From positions 1-13,457 of the forward strand of contig DAIRCJ010000041.1 in the NCBI GenBank assembly GCA_036796755.1: 13,457 nucleotides of DNA, written 5' to 3'. The translations under genes were made by a program, and so were the position numbers. Below, piece by piece: positions 6,770-13,436 of this stretch (positions within the stretch are counted from its first letter, which is position 1; every line of letters begins with the position of its first letter). The notes beneath the pieces were generated by a model. It saw only the letters and a program-made list of their open reading frames with translations, searched no databases and had not been told where the DNA came from. This DNA is from CALKMS01 sp036796755. Its GTDB lineage: Bacteria; Actinomycetota; Aquicultoria; SKW223; CALKMS01.

Positions 6770-6798
6770 ATTTTAACCCGACTTGAACGCTAAATAAA
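6770..6798 (-). promoter_or_regulatory. Candidate promoter giving a leaderless purQ message
   Basis: On the minus strand TAAAAT (6775-6770) matches the -10 consensus at five of six positions and lies 6 bp before the purQ ATG, so transcription would begin at or next to the start codon. The -35 at 17-bp spacing (TTTATT, 6798-6793) matches at only three positions. I see no purine riboswitch-like fold in the short region upstream. Confidence 0.25.
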
Positions 6799-6854
6799 GC
6801 AAAAAACCCCACCAGATTAATCATCTCAAATACCTCATGATATATGTTTCTAAC

Positions 6855-6870
6855 TTTTTTTTAAAAAAAA
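6855..6870. repeat. T8A8 perfect palindrome
   Basis: Eight T followed by eight A in the purQ-corA divergent gap. Such tracts give stiff, intrinsically bent DNA and can act as upstream promoter elements. It is far from both starts (about 90 bp from purQ, 134 bp from corA). Function is not shown. Confidence 0.4.
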
Positions 6871-6941
6871 TAACAAAAAGAAAGCAAAAATCAAAAGGGA
6901 TGCCAGCCCAAGAAATTTTCCGGTGCCGATTAAAGAAGAGA

Positions 6942-6947
6942 TATAAT
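6942..6947 (+). promoter_or_regulatory. Candidate -10 element for corA
   Basis: A perfect TATAAT followed by AAG, 56 bp before the corA ATG. The -35 region at 17-18 bp spacing (around TTCCGG/TCCGGT, 6918-6924) is poor. The resulting leader would be about 50 nt and shows no magnesium-riboswitch (M-box) structure. Confidence 0.35.
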
Positions 6948-7003
6948 AAGAAAAAGCTTTGCCTTTATTGACTTTTTCGACAAAAGGAAAAAAAGGGTGA
7001 AGA

Positions 7004-8068
7004 ATGGATAAAATCAGCACCAAGAGAACGGAAAAGATAGGTTTGCCTCCTGGGACTCTAATTCACATCGGTCAAAAAAAAGTTGAAAAACCAAAAATAA
7101 CCTTTATTGCTTACAATGAAGAAAAGTTTCTGGAAAAAACGCCTGGTTCGCTAAAAGAATGCCTTCCTTTGAAAGAAGACGCCAAAGTAAACTGGATTAA
7201 CCTTACTGGTTTGCACCAGACGGAACTTCTGGAAGAAATCGGCAGTTATTTTAAGATTCACTCTCTAGTTCTTGAAGACATTTTAAACACCACCGAGAGA
7301 CCAAAACTAGAAGACTACGGAAGTTATCTTTTCTTTCTCTTGAAAAGGTTTCATCTTTCGCCTAAAGCCGGCGAGATTGAAATTGAGCAGGTTGCACTCG
7401 TCCTGGGAGATAAGTACCTCCTTTCCTTTGAAGAAAAAGAAAACGAAACCTTCGAGCCTGTTCGCGAACAGTTAAGGATTGGCAAAAATCGCCTGCGCAA
7501 TTCGGGAGTAGACTACCTGGCTTATTCTCTTATTGACCTCACAGTTGATCAGTACTTTGCCGTTTTAGAAAAGCTGGGGGAAGAAATTGAAGTTTTAGAG
7601 GTTGAGGTGGTAGAAAAACCGGAAAGGGAAACCTTGGAAAAAATTCACCACCTAAAAAGAAAACTTCTTCAGGTGCGCAAGTCAATCTGGGCTTTAAGAG
7701 AAGTCTTGAACAGCCTGGAAAGAATAGGTTCTCCCTTGATGGAAAAAGAAACCTTGCTTTACCTTCGGGATGTTTACGACCACACCATTGAAATCATTGA
7801 CACAGTTGAAACTTATCGGGAGATGCTTTCTGGCATGCTTGATGTCTACCTTTCCAGCTTGAGCAATCGCTTAAACGAAGTAATGAAAGTTTTGACTATT
7901 ATTGCCACTATTTTTATGCCCCTTACCTTTATTGCCGGCGTTTATGGAATGAATTTTAAGTATATGCCTGAACTTTACTGGAAATGGGGCTATCCTGCTA
8001 CCTGGTTAATAATGCTGGCTATTGGCTTTTCCATGTATTATTACTTCAAGCGGCGAGGCTGGCTTTAA
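7004..8068 (+). CDS. corA: CorA-family Mg2+/Co2+ transporter
   Basis: 354 residues, typical for CorA. A large cytoplasmic domain (about 1-290) of mixed strands and long acidic helices ends in the stalk helix. Two C-terminal membrane helices follow: about 294-314 (LTIIATIFMPLTFIAGVY) and about 331-348. The GMN selectivity motif closes the first helix (YGMNF, GMN at 315-317), followed by a short external loop with MPE and a basic C-terminal tail (KRRGWL) on the cytoplasmic side. CorA works as a homopentameric channel for Mg2+ (also Co2+ or Ni2+) entry, gated by Mg2+ bound between cytoplasmic domains. The ATG at 7004 has AGGGTGA 3 nt upstream, a short but usable spacing. The gene appears to be transcribed alone; it is divergent from purQ and followed by 311 bp without a gene. 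Confidence 0.96.
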   Translation: MDKISTKRTEKIGLPPGTLIHIGQKKVEKPKITFIAYNEEKFLEKTPGSLKECLPLKEDAKVNWINLTGLHQTELLEEIGSYFKIHSLVLEDILNTTERPKLEDYGSYLFFLLKRFHLSPKAGEIEIEQVALVLGDKYLLSFEEKENETFEPVREQLRIGKNRLRNSGVDYLAYSLIDLTVDQYFAVLEKLGEEIEVLEVEVVEKPERETLEKIHHLKRKLLQVRKSIWALREVLNSLERIGSPLMEKETLLYLRDVYDHTIEIIDTVETYREMLSGMLDVYLSSLSNRLNEVMKVLTIIATIFMPLTFIAGVYGMNFKYMPELYWKWGYPATWLIMLAIGFSMYYYFKRRGWL

Positions 8069-8200
8069 GGCATATAAAATTTTCACCTCTTCCTCTTAGG
8101 TTAACCGAGTGAACGCCCTTCCGCCTTTTCCCTCTTATCAAGCTCTGAAAAGCCAGAGAAAGGAAAGCCTAATCCTTAAGTTCTTTTTAATCTTTCTTTT

Positions 8201-8232
8201 CTAAGCCTGGTTTTCTTAGTTTTAAACTTTTT
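8201..8232 (+). terminator. Weak possible terminator after corA
   Basis: CTAAG and CTTAG form a 5-bp stem with a 9-nt loop, followed by TTTT and, after AAAC, a run of seven T. The stem is short and AT-rich and lies 130 bp past the corA stop, so it is a poor intrinsic terminator at best. Confidence 0.2.
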
Positions 8233-8322
8233 TTAAAAATAAGCCATCATCGCTCAGAATCCAGAAAAATTCCTTACCTTATTATCAAAAAAAGCAATTT
8301 CTACTTAAATTCCTTTTAGTGG

Positions 8323-8351
8323 TGGAAAACCAAAATCAAGTAGAGGATAAT
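8323..8351 (+). promoter_or_regulatory. Candidate sigma70-type promoter for the SurA-like lipoprotein
   Basis: TGGAAA (8323-8328, four of six matches to -35) and GATAAT (8346-8351, five of six to -10) are separated by exactly 17 bp. A transcript would start near 8358, giving a leader of about 22 nt that contains the strong TAGGAGG ribosome site at 8368-8374, 5 nt before the ATG. Confidence 0.45.
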
Positions 8352-8379
8352 AAGAAAACTAAATCAATAGGAGGTTCCG

Positions 8380-8973
8380 ATGAATACCAATAAGGCTAAA
8401 GGGAAAGTGGCGTTTTTAGTTTTGTTTTTCCTCTCAACAGCTTTTAGCGCTGGTTGTTCGAAAACAAACTCTCAAACAGTGGCTTCAGTTAACGGTGAAA
8501 AGATAACCCGGGAAGAGCTAAGCGAAAGGCTGATAAAGCAGTCCGGAAAAGAAGTTTTAGACCAGATGATAACGGAGAAGCTGATTGAACAGGAAGCTAA
8601 AAAGAAGGGAATTAGCGTCGACGAAAGTGAAATCAACCAGAAAATTGAAGAAGTTAAAAAGCAGTTTCCCGACGAGAAAACTTTTCAAAGTCAATTAGAG
8701 GCTAACAATATGAGCCTTGATGACCTCAAAAAACAAATAAGACTTCAACTTATTGTCGAAAAAGCTTTAAAAGGCAAGGTTAAAGTGTCAGATAAAGAAA
8801 TAAAGAGCTACTACGATCAAAACAAAAAAACTTTCTTTAAGGGCAAGGATTTTGAAGAGGTTAAGGAGGAAATTAAAAAAGAGCTTGAGTACCAGAGCCT
8901 TTCTTTTCAGGCTCAAGCCTGGGTTGAAAGCTTAAAGAAAAAGGCCAAAATCATCAACAATCTGGAAAAATAA
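8380..8973 (+). CDS. SurA/PrsA-like chaperone lipoprotein lacking a PPIase domain
   Basis: 197 residues. The signal peptide has basic residues, a hydrophobic core (10-22) and a lipobox SAGC (C26), so it is predicted to be a lipoprotein outside the cytoplasm. The mature part begins VASVNGEKITREELSERL, the start of the SurA/PrsA N-terminal chaperone domain, and continues with LDQMITEKLIEQEAKKKGI and helices up to about 135. The usual KVSDKEIKSYYDQNKKTF linker follows. In full-length relatives a parvulin PPIase domain of roughly 90-100 residues comes next; here the chain passes at once to FEEVKEEIKKELEYQ, the C-terminal helix. It should bind unfolded exported proteins but not isomerise prolines. 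The ATG is preceded by TAGGAGG at a 5-nt spacing. It appears monocistronic. Confidence 0.85.
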   Translation: MNTNKAKGKVAFLVLFFLSTAFSAGCSKTNSQTVASVNGEKITREELSERLIKQSGKEVLDQMITEKLIEQEAKKKGISVDESEINQKIEEVKKQFPDEKTFQSQLEANNMSLDDLKKQIRLQLIVEKALKGKVKVSDKEIKSYYDQNKKTFFKGKDFEEVKEEIKKELEYQSLSFQAQAWVESLKKKAKIINNLEK

Positions 8974-9074
8974 AAGGTTCAGAAATTAACAGCAAATTGT
9001 AAGGCTCAAAAAAGCAAATTTTAATTTTTTTCACCTCTTCTGGCTATTCAAAGCCATTTCTCCGAAGGCAAAAA

Positions 9075-9093
9075 TTGAAAAGAGGATTTTCAA
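9075..9093. repeat. Inverted repeat with GAGGA loop
   Basis: TTGAAAA and TTTTCAA are perfect 7-bp complements around a 5-nt GAGGA loop. It has a single G-C pair and no following T-run, so it is not a terminator. It might be a protein-binding site or part of the 3' untranslated region of the upstream gene. Confidence 0.35.
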
Positions 9094-9117
9094 AATACCG
9101 TTAAAATTAAAATAGGA

Positions 9118-9206
9118 CTAGGGGTCTGATTGGGAAGCCAACCTCTCACAAATGCTCAATCATAAGTTAACTAAACCCTTTTTTAAATTAAAGGGAAAGA
9201 TTTTTT
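9118..9206 (+). ncRNA. Candidate small RNA (speculative)
   Basis: A possible transcription unit with no open frame. TAAAAT at 9108-9113 could be a -10 (with TTTTCA at 9087-9092 as a short-spaced -35), placing a start near 9120. From there AGGGG (9120-9124) pairs with CCTCT (9142-9146, one G-T pair), and TTGG (9130-9133) pairs with CCAA (9138-9141), giving a 9-pair stem with a 5-nt bulge. The unit would end at the CCCTTT/AAAGGG hairpin (9176-9195) and T6 (9201-9206). It resembles no RNA family I recognise. Confidence 0.25.
9176..9206 (+). terminator. Possible intrinsic terminator
   Basis: CCCTTT (9176-9181) and AAAGGG (9190-9195) form a 6-bp stem with an 8-nt A/T loop. A run of six T starts 5 nt after the stem, which is further than usual. 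It could end transcription from the SurA-like gene or from a small RNA between them. Confidence 0.35.
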
Positions 9207-9221
9207 CTTAGGGTAAGAAGC

Positions 9222-9242
9222 TTAGAAGAGATTTAGAAGAGA
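9222..9242. repeat. 11-bp tandem repeat, two copies
   Basis: TTAGAAGAGA occurs twice, separated by one T (9222-9231 and 9233-9242), next to the related TAAGAAGC just before. It is purine-rich and lies about 75 bp beyond the tRNA 3' end. No function can be assigned. Confidence 0.5.
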
Positions 9243-9317
9243 AATTAAAAAAATAAATTTATCTTAGCAGCAAAAAATAGGTAGAAAGGTCTAAACCAGA
9301 GAAAACTAAAAGAAAAG

Positions 9318-9394
9318 TGGTAGCGGGGGCAGGATTTGAACCTGCGACCTTCGGGTTATGAGCCCGACGAGCTTCCAGACTGCTCCACCCCGCG
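9318..9394 (-). tRNA. Initiator tRNA-fMet (anticodon CAT)
   Basis: 77 nt, including an encoded CCA end. The cloverleaf closes: acceptor CGCGGGG with CCCCGCT, D stem GAGC/GCTC, anticodon stem TCGGG/CCCGA around loop CTCATAA (anticodon at 9360-9358), and T stem GCAGG/CCTGC with loop TTCAAAT. Three features mark it as the initiator rather than elongator Met: position 1 does not pair with position 72 (C against T), the anticodon stem ends in three G-C pairs, and the D stem has A11-T24. It supplies formyl-Met for translation start. It lies alone, divergent from the NlpC/P60 gene. Confidence 0.97.
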
Positions 9395-9417
9395 CCAACT
9401 GCTCGGGTTGTTTAAAT

Positions 9418-9446
9418 ATTATGCCATAAATCTTTACAAAAAGCAA
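9418..9446 (-). promoter_or_regulatory. Candidate promoter of tRNA-fMet
   Basis: On the minus strand TTGCTT (9446-9441) and CATAAT (9423-9418, five of six matches) are separated by exactly 17 bp. The start would fall near 9411, about 17 nt before the mature tRNA 5' end. It interlocks with the plus-strand promoter of the NlpC gene. Confidence 0.5.
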
Positions 9447-9461
9447 AAGGTCAGCTATATT
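9433..9461 (+). promoter_or_regulatory. Candidate promoter of the NlpC/P60-tldD-tldE run
   Basis: TTTACA (9433-9438, five of six matches to -35) and TATATT (9456-9461, five of six to -10) are separated by exactly 17 bp. The start would fall near 9468, giving a leader of about 19 nt without a strong ribosome site. The -35 lies inside the spacer of the opposing tRNA promoter. Confidence 0.55.
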
Positions 9462-9486
9462 TATTTAGGTTGATAACGGTCGAAAA

Positions 9487-10647
9487 ATGAATAAGAAAAG
9501 CTTCCACCCGGTTTTGAACTCCGTTTTAGTTTCGTTTCTGGCTTTCAGCTTACTGGCTGGCCTGATCACTTCCAACAGCAAGAAAGCTCTGGCTACACCT
9601 CCAGCTTCCACTCCTCAAGAGCTTGACATTAAAATTCAGCAAGCCCGGGAAGAACTAAGTAAAGTCACAGCTCAACTAGAGCAGTTAAACACCCAACTTG
9701 AAATCAAGGTAGAAGAGTATAACGCCCGGCGAACCGACCTTGAAGAAACTCAAAAAAAGCTTCTGGAAACCCAAGTCAAATATGAAATGACCCAGCGTGA
9801 ACTTTACAAACGCCAAGCAATTTTTGACCGCCGGGTCCGCTTGATCTATGTAGAAGGGAAAAAACGCTATCTGGATGTCCTTCTTAACACCACCAGCCTG
9901 TTTGATTTTATCACCCGCCTTCGCTTCCTCAAAGAAATAGCGGCCAGCGACCGCCAGGTAGTGGAAAGCCTGAAGTACACTCGGGAAGAGCTGGAACGTA
10001 TTCGCCAGGACCTGGAAACTTTGAGAGAAAGGCAGGAGGCTCTCCAGGAACAGGTTTTAGCCCAAAAAACCGCCATTGAAATGCAGATTGCCGAGCGGGC
10101 CAATTTCCTTAAAAACCTTTCTTCAGAAATCAAAAAACTACTTAAAGAAAAAGAGGAGTTAGAGCGATTAGCCTTAGCCAGCCTTAATCAGGATGTTCGG
10201 CGCCTCCTCTTTGACCTCGGAATTACTATTGAGCCCGGCTCTATAGTAGAAACTGCCCTTCATTTTATTGGCATCCCGTACCTCTGGGGAGGAGAGCTTC
10301 CAGAAACGGGCTTTGACTGCTCAGGGCTGGTAAAGTATGTTTTCGGTCTTCACGGAGTTGAACTCCCCCATTATAGTGGCTACCAGGCAGAGCTCGGTGA
10401 GCCGGTAGAAAGAATTGAAGACCTGCGCCCTGGAGACCTGGTTTTCTTTGGTAATCCCATCCACCATGTGGGTATTTATATTGACAAAGGTTATTTTATC
10501 CACGCTCCCAAAACAGGGGATGTGGTAAGAATTAGCCGTCTCAGCGAACGAACTGATTTTACCTGCGCCCGAAGAATTTTTGTTCCTCCTCGCAGCCTGC
10601 CGCTTCCTCCCCTTCCCCCTCGCTCCAGCAACCAGACTAACAATTAA
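9487..10647 (+). CDS. Secreted coiled-coil NlpC/P60 peptidoglycan endopeptidase
   Basis: 386 residues. A signal peptide (hydrophobic 12-27) probably is cut after ALA (34-36). Residues about 43-120 and 155-230 are long charged coiled-coil helices, joined by a segment (RVRLIYVEGKKRYLDVLL) typical of PcsB/CwlO-type wall hydrolases, where the coiled coil controls the enzyme. The NlpC/P60 domain (about 250-366) has the catalytic Cys in DCSGLV (C278), His in HHVGIYI (H327) and a third polar residue in FIHAP (H339). It should cleave peptide stems of peptidoglycan (family-typical: the D-Glu to diamino acid bond). A proline-rich tail (VPPRSLPLPPLPP) ends the protein. The ATG at 9487 lacks a strong Shine-Dalgarno. 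tldD starts 3 bp after its stop. In Gram-positives such coiled coils are activated by FtsEX, not seen here. Confidence 0.92.
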   Translation: MNKKSFHPVLNSVLVSFLAFSLLAGLITSNSKKALATPPASTPQELDIKIQQAREELSKVTAQLEQLNTQLEIKVEEYNARRTDLEETQKKLLETQVKYEMTQRELYKRQAIFDRRVRLIYVEGKKRYLDVLLNTTSLFDFITRLRFLKEIAASDRQVVESLKYTREELERIRQDLETLRERQEALQEQVLAQKTAIEMQIAERANFLKNLSSEIKKLLKEKEELERLALASLNQDVRRLLFDLGITIEPGSIVETALHFIGIPYLWGGELPETGFDCSGLVKYVFGLHGVELPHYSGYQAELGEPVERIEDLRPGDLVFFGNPIHHVGIYIDKGYFIHAPKTGDVVRISRLSERTDFTCARRIFVPPRSLPLPPLPPRSSNQTNN

Positions 10648-10650
10648 CTA

Positions 10651-12093
10651 GTGAAAGACCTGCTCTGCCTTGCCCTTAATGAACTTGCTTTTCTTAAAGC
10701 GAGTTACGCTGAAGTGCGATCAATTGAAACCCGGGAAGAAATCATAAAAGTAAAAAACGGGGCAGTAGAAAGCATAACTCACTCCACCGACCAGGGTATT
10801 GGAATTAGAGCTTTTTATAAGGGTGAAAGCGGATTTGCCAGCACTGCCTATCTGGAGCCTGAAAAGGTCAAACAAGCTGCCCGCCTTGCTTTCGAAGTTG
10901 CCCGGGCTAAAAAGGGGATTCAGAAAAAGGCTTCCCCGTTTGAACTTCCACCAAAAGAAAAAGCAAAATTTGAATCCCGTTTTCTTATAGACCCTTTTGA
11001 GGTCAGCTTGGATAAAAAAATAGGTCTCCTTCTTCAGGCCACGCAAATTATGCAAAAAAACAAGTTGATAAAAATAGCTCAAGCCAGCCTTCGGTTCAGC
11101 CGGGTCCGGAAAACCTTTCTTAACTCACTGGGTAGCGAAATTACCCAGAGTTTCCTGGTTTCGGGAGGAGAAATTTTCTGCCTGGCTCTAAAAAATGGGG
11201 AAATACAAAGAAGGTCTTATCCAGCCGCTCACGGAGGAAACAACCAGCAGGTTGGCTACGAGTTTATCGAAAAACTTGACTTTCTTAACCAGGCTGAAAG
11301 GGTCAGGGAAGAAGCTTTAATATTGCTTCAAGCCCCCAACTGCCCCGTAGAAGAAACAACGGTGGTTATCGGCTCCAACCAGATGGCTCTTCAGGTCCAC
11401 GAGTCTGTTGGTCATCCCCTTGAGCTTGACCGCCTTTTTGGCCAGGAAGTATCCCTGGCGGGAAGAAGTTTTGTTCAACCGGAAATGATAGGAAGTTTTC
11501 AATACGCTTCGCCTCTGGTGAGTATTGAAGCTTCGGCTCTGCTGCCCGGTGGGCCTGGTAGCTTTGGTTTTGATGATGAAGGAGTAAAAGCTCAAAGGTT
11601 TTTATTAATTGAGCAGGGATGGCTGGTTGATGTCCTTTCTTCCTGCGAAACTGCTCCTCTTATTGGAACCAAAAGTCGAGGGGCAGCCCGGGCAGAAAGC
11701 TGGAACCGCCAGCCAATAGTTAGAATGACCAACATTAACCTTCTCCCCGGCGATAAAAGCTTTTCAGAAATCATTTCGGAAGTAAAAAGAGGGATTTTTC
11801 TGGAAACCAATAAAAGCTGGAGCATTGACGACCAGCGTCTCAATTTTCAGTTTGGGGTAGAGTGGGCTCAAGAAATTAAAAACGGAAAGCTTGGGAAGGT
11901 TTACAAAAACGCTTCTTACACCGGTATCACTCCTTTGTTCTGGAAAAGCTGCAGCGCGGTGGGTAACGAAAGTGCTTTAAATCTTTGGGGCCTTTTAAAC
12001 TGCGGGAAAGGCGACCCAGTTCAAACCATCGCAGTTGGTCACCAGACCCCGGTCGCCCGCTTTGAAAAAGTTATGGTGAGAAGCTCCCAATGA
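10651..12093 (+). CDS. tldD: Metallopeptidase subunit TldD
   Basis: 480 residues, normal for TldD. It carries the zinc-site motif HESVGH (H250, E251 catalytic, H255) with a likely third ligand, C451, in LLNCGKGDP. Around it are family signatures ETREEIIKVKNGAVES (26-41), GIGIRAFYKGESGFAST (49-65) and GTKSRGAARAES. TldD pairs with TldE in a cytoplasmic heterodimer that degrades short unfolded peptides. In Escherichia coli the complex also trims the microcin B17 leader and takes part in CcdA turnover. The start is a GTG at 10651, 3 bp after the NlpC stop, with no visible Shine-Dalgarno, so translation probably depends on ribosomes finishing the upstream gene. tldE overlaps its end by 4 bp. No RiPP precursor is visible nearby. 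Confidence 0.95.
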   Translation: MKDLLCLALNELAFLKASYAEVRSIETREEIIKVKNGAVESITHSTDQGIGIRAFYKGESGFASTAYLEPEKVKQAARLAFEVARAKKGIQKKASPFELPPKEKAKFESRFLIDPFEVSLDKKIGLLLQATQIMQKNKLIKIAQASLRFSRVRKTFLNSLGSEITQSFLVSGGEIFCLALKNGEIQRRSYPAAHGGNNQQVGYEFIEKLDFLNQAERVREEALILLQAPNCPVEETTVVIGSNQMALQVHESVGHPLELDRLFGQEVSLAGRSFVQPEMIGSFQYASPLVSIEASALLPGGPGSFGFDDEGVKAQRFLLIEQGWLVDVLSSCETAPLIGTKSRGAARAESWNRQPIVRMTNINLLPGDKSFSEIISEVKRGIFLETNKSWSIDDQRLNFQFGVEWAQEIKNGKLGKVYKNASYTGITPLFWKSCSAVGNESALNLWGLLNCGKGDPVQTIAVGHQTPVARFEKVMVRSSQ

Positions 12094-13436
12094 AAAACCT
12101 TAGACCCGAAAGTCTCCCTTTAGAAGCAATCCAAGAAGAAGTCAAGAAACTCAAAAAAGTTGAGCAGAGCGAAGTCCTAGTCATTAAGAGAACTGCTTTT
12201 ATCAATCGCTTTTCCGAAAACCAGCTCACCCAGTCAACCTGGGAGGAAAACAACCACCTGGGGATAAGGCTAATTCAAAAGAAAAGAATTAGTTTTGCTT
12301 CCTCCAATCAGCTTACTCCAGAAGCATTCAAAGAAACCGCTGAGAAAGCAGTCGAAGCTTTAAGGTTTGCTCCGCCCCTCGAGGATTTTGTTTCTTTGCC
12401 TGAAGAAGAAAACTTAAAGGGAAACTATTTTTTCGGCGACCCGCAGTTAAAAAATTTCAACCCGGAAGAAATTTTTAATCTTCTTAAGCCAGTTCTGGAA
12501 AAATCGGAAAGAGACGGTTTTCAGCTTTCCGGCTCAATCACTCAGGAGCTCACTGAAATCGGAGTAGCAAACAGTCTGGGCATTTTTAAAACCGCTGTCT
12601 TCACTGAGCTTTATGGAAGCTTGATTGCCGAAAAGGGCCTTCGCTCTGGCTTTGCCAGCTTTCTTGTTCGGGAAAAAAGCCATCTTGAACTGTTAAAAAT
12701 TTATAAAAAAGCTGTTGCCAGCTTAAAAATTGAAGGCTCACCAAAAACCCTGTCTCCTGGCGAATACCCGGTGGTCCTCAGTCCGGAAGCCACTGCCGAG
12801 TTAATTGACTTTCTTTCCTACCTTGGTTTTTCCGCTCTTTCCTACCAGGAAGGTCGAAGTTTTATGAAGCCAGGGGAAAGAGTAATAAAATCACCTATTA
12901 CCATCTGGGATGACGGACAAAACCTTCAGGGTTTGCCTCTTCCTTTTGACTTTGAAGGCGTAAGCAAACAAAAAATAACCCTGATTGAAAAAGGAGTAGC
13001 CCGCAACCTGGCCTACGATTCCTACACTGCTCACCGGGAAAAGAAAAAATCGACCGGTCACGCCCTGCCCTACCCCAACTCAGTTGGCCCTCTCCCTTTA
13101 AACCTTTTTTTCAAACCAGGAAAAGCCACTCTTAAAGACCTTATTTCCTCAACCAGAAAAGGAGTTTATGTAACTCGCTTCTTTTATGTAAACCCGATGG
13201 ATCCTTTAAAAACCATAATTACCGGACTGACCCGCGACGGCACCTACCTGATTAAAGATGGGCGTCTTACCCAGCCTTTAAAGAACCTTCGCTTCACCCA
13301 GAGTATTCTGGATGCTCTTTCAGAAGTAGAGGAAGTAGGCAAAGAGATTGAAATTAAAAAGCCAATGGCTGCTTATTGTGCTGTCCCCGCTCTAAAAATA
13401 AGGAAGTTTAATTTTACTGGTGTCTCCGAGGTTTAA
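12090..13436 (+). CDS. tldE: TldD partner subunit TldE (PmbA)
   Basis: 448 residues, the usual length for TldE/PmbA. It shares the TldD/PmbA fold (FINRFSENQLTQST, HLGIRLIQKKRISFASSN at the N-terminus; SPEATAELIDFL in the middle; AYDSYTAHREKKKSTGHA and GVYVTRFFY near the end). It has no HEXXXH site, as expected for the non-catalytic partner that helps form the active chamber with TldD. The ATG at 12090 overlaps the tldD stop (ATGA), ensuring coupled, roughly equal synthesis. A GGTGAG about 10 nt upstream may serve as the ribosome site. The gene ends at 13436 and the last 21 bases of the window show no terminator or further gene. Confidence 0.94.
   Translation: MKNLRPESLPLEAIQEEVKKLKKVEQSEVLVIKRTAFINRFSENQLTQSTWEENNHLGIRLIQKKRISFASSNQLTPEAFKETAEKAVEALRFAPPLEDFVSLPEEENLKGNYFFGDPQLKNFNPEEIFNLLKPVLEKSERDGFQLSGSITQELTEIGVANSLGIFKTAVFTELYGSLIAEKGLRSGFASFLVREKSHLELLKIYKKAVASLKIEGSPKTLSPGEYPVVLSPEATAELIDFLSYLGFSALSYQEGRSFMKPGERVIKSPITIWDDGQNLQGLPLPFDFEGVSKQKITLIEKGVARNLAYDSYTAHREKKKSTGHALPYPNSVGPLPLNLFFKPGKATLKDLISSTRKGVYVTRFFYVNPMDPLKTIITGLTRDGTYLIKDGRLTQPLKNLRFTQSILDALSEVEEVGKEIEIKKPMAAYCAVPALKIRKFNFTGVSEV

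Larger units (their letters stand above)
8069..8379. other. Intergenic region between corA and the SurA-like gene
   Basis: 311 bp with no convincing gene on either strand. It holds a weak terminator-like hairpin after corA (CTAAG 8201-8205, CTTAG 8215-8219, then T-rich DNA), a GGTTAACC palindrome (8099-8106), a short CTCTG/CAGAG stem just before 8160, and the promoter and ribosome site of the next gene at its right end. The rest is A/T-rich with no visible pattern. Confidence 0.5.
8974..9317. other. Long intergenic region with several hairpins
   Basis: 344 bp between the SurA-like gene and tRNA-fMet, with no believable protein gene. In order it contains an AT-rich inverted repeat TTGAAAA/TTTTCAA (9075-9093), a bulged stem-loop (9120-9146), a CCCTTT/AAAGGG hairpin with a nearby T6 run (9176-9206), and an 11-bp tandem repeat (9222-9242). 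The remainder is A/T-rich. The middle part could encode a small RNA; see the separate entry. Confidence 0.5.

Noticed and set aside
6890..7003. Magnesium or other riboswitch upstream of corA
   Set aside because: The short G/C-rich patch near 6898-6930 lies before the likely -10 element and I cannot fold it into a known riboswitch core; the remaining leader is A-rich and short.
8080..9040. The 13-mer TTTTCACCTCTTC occurs at 8080-8092 and 9028-9040, each downstream of a stop codon
   Set aside because: With A/T- and pyrimidine-rich spacers, one shared 13-mer in 13 kb is close to chance; there is no third copy that I found and no associated structure.
10720..11082. Open frame of 120 codons on the minus strand
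   Set aside because: It is antisense to tldD, which is fully supported; the translation is low in motifs and rich in F/Y/K as expected from reverse reading of AT-rich coding DNA.
11317..11843. Two minus-strand open frames of 92 and 83 codons
   Set aside because: Both are antisense shadows of tldD, with no ribosome site and no domain signature.
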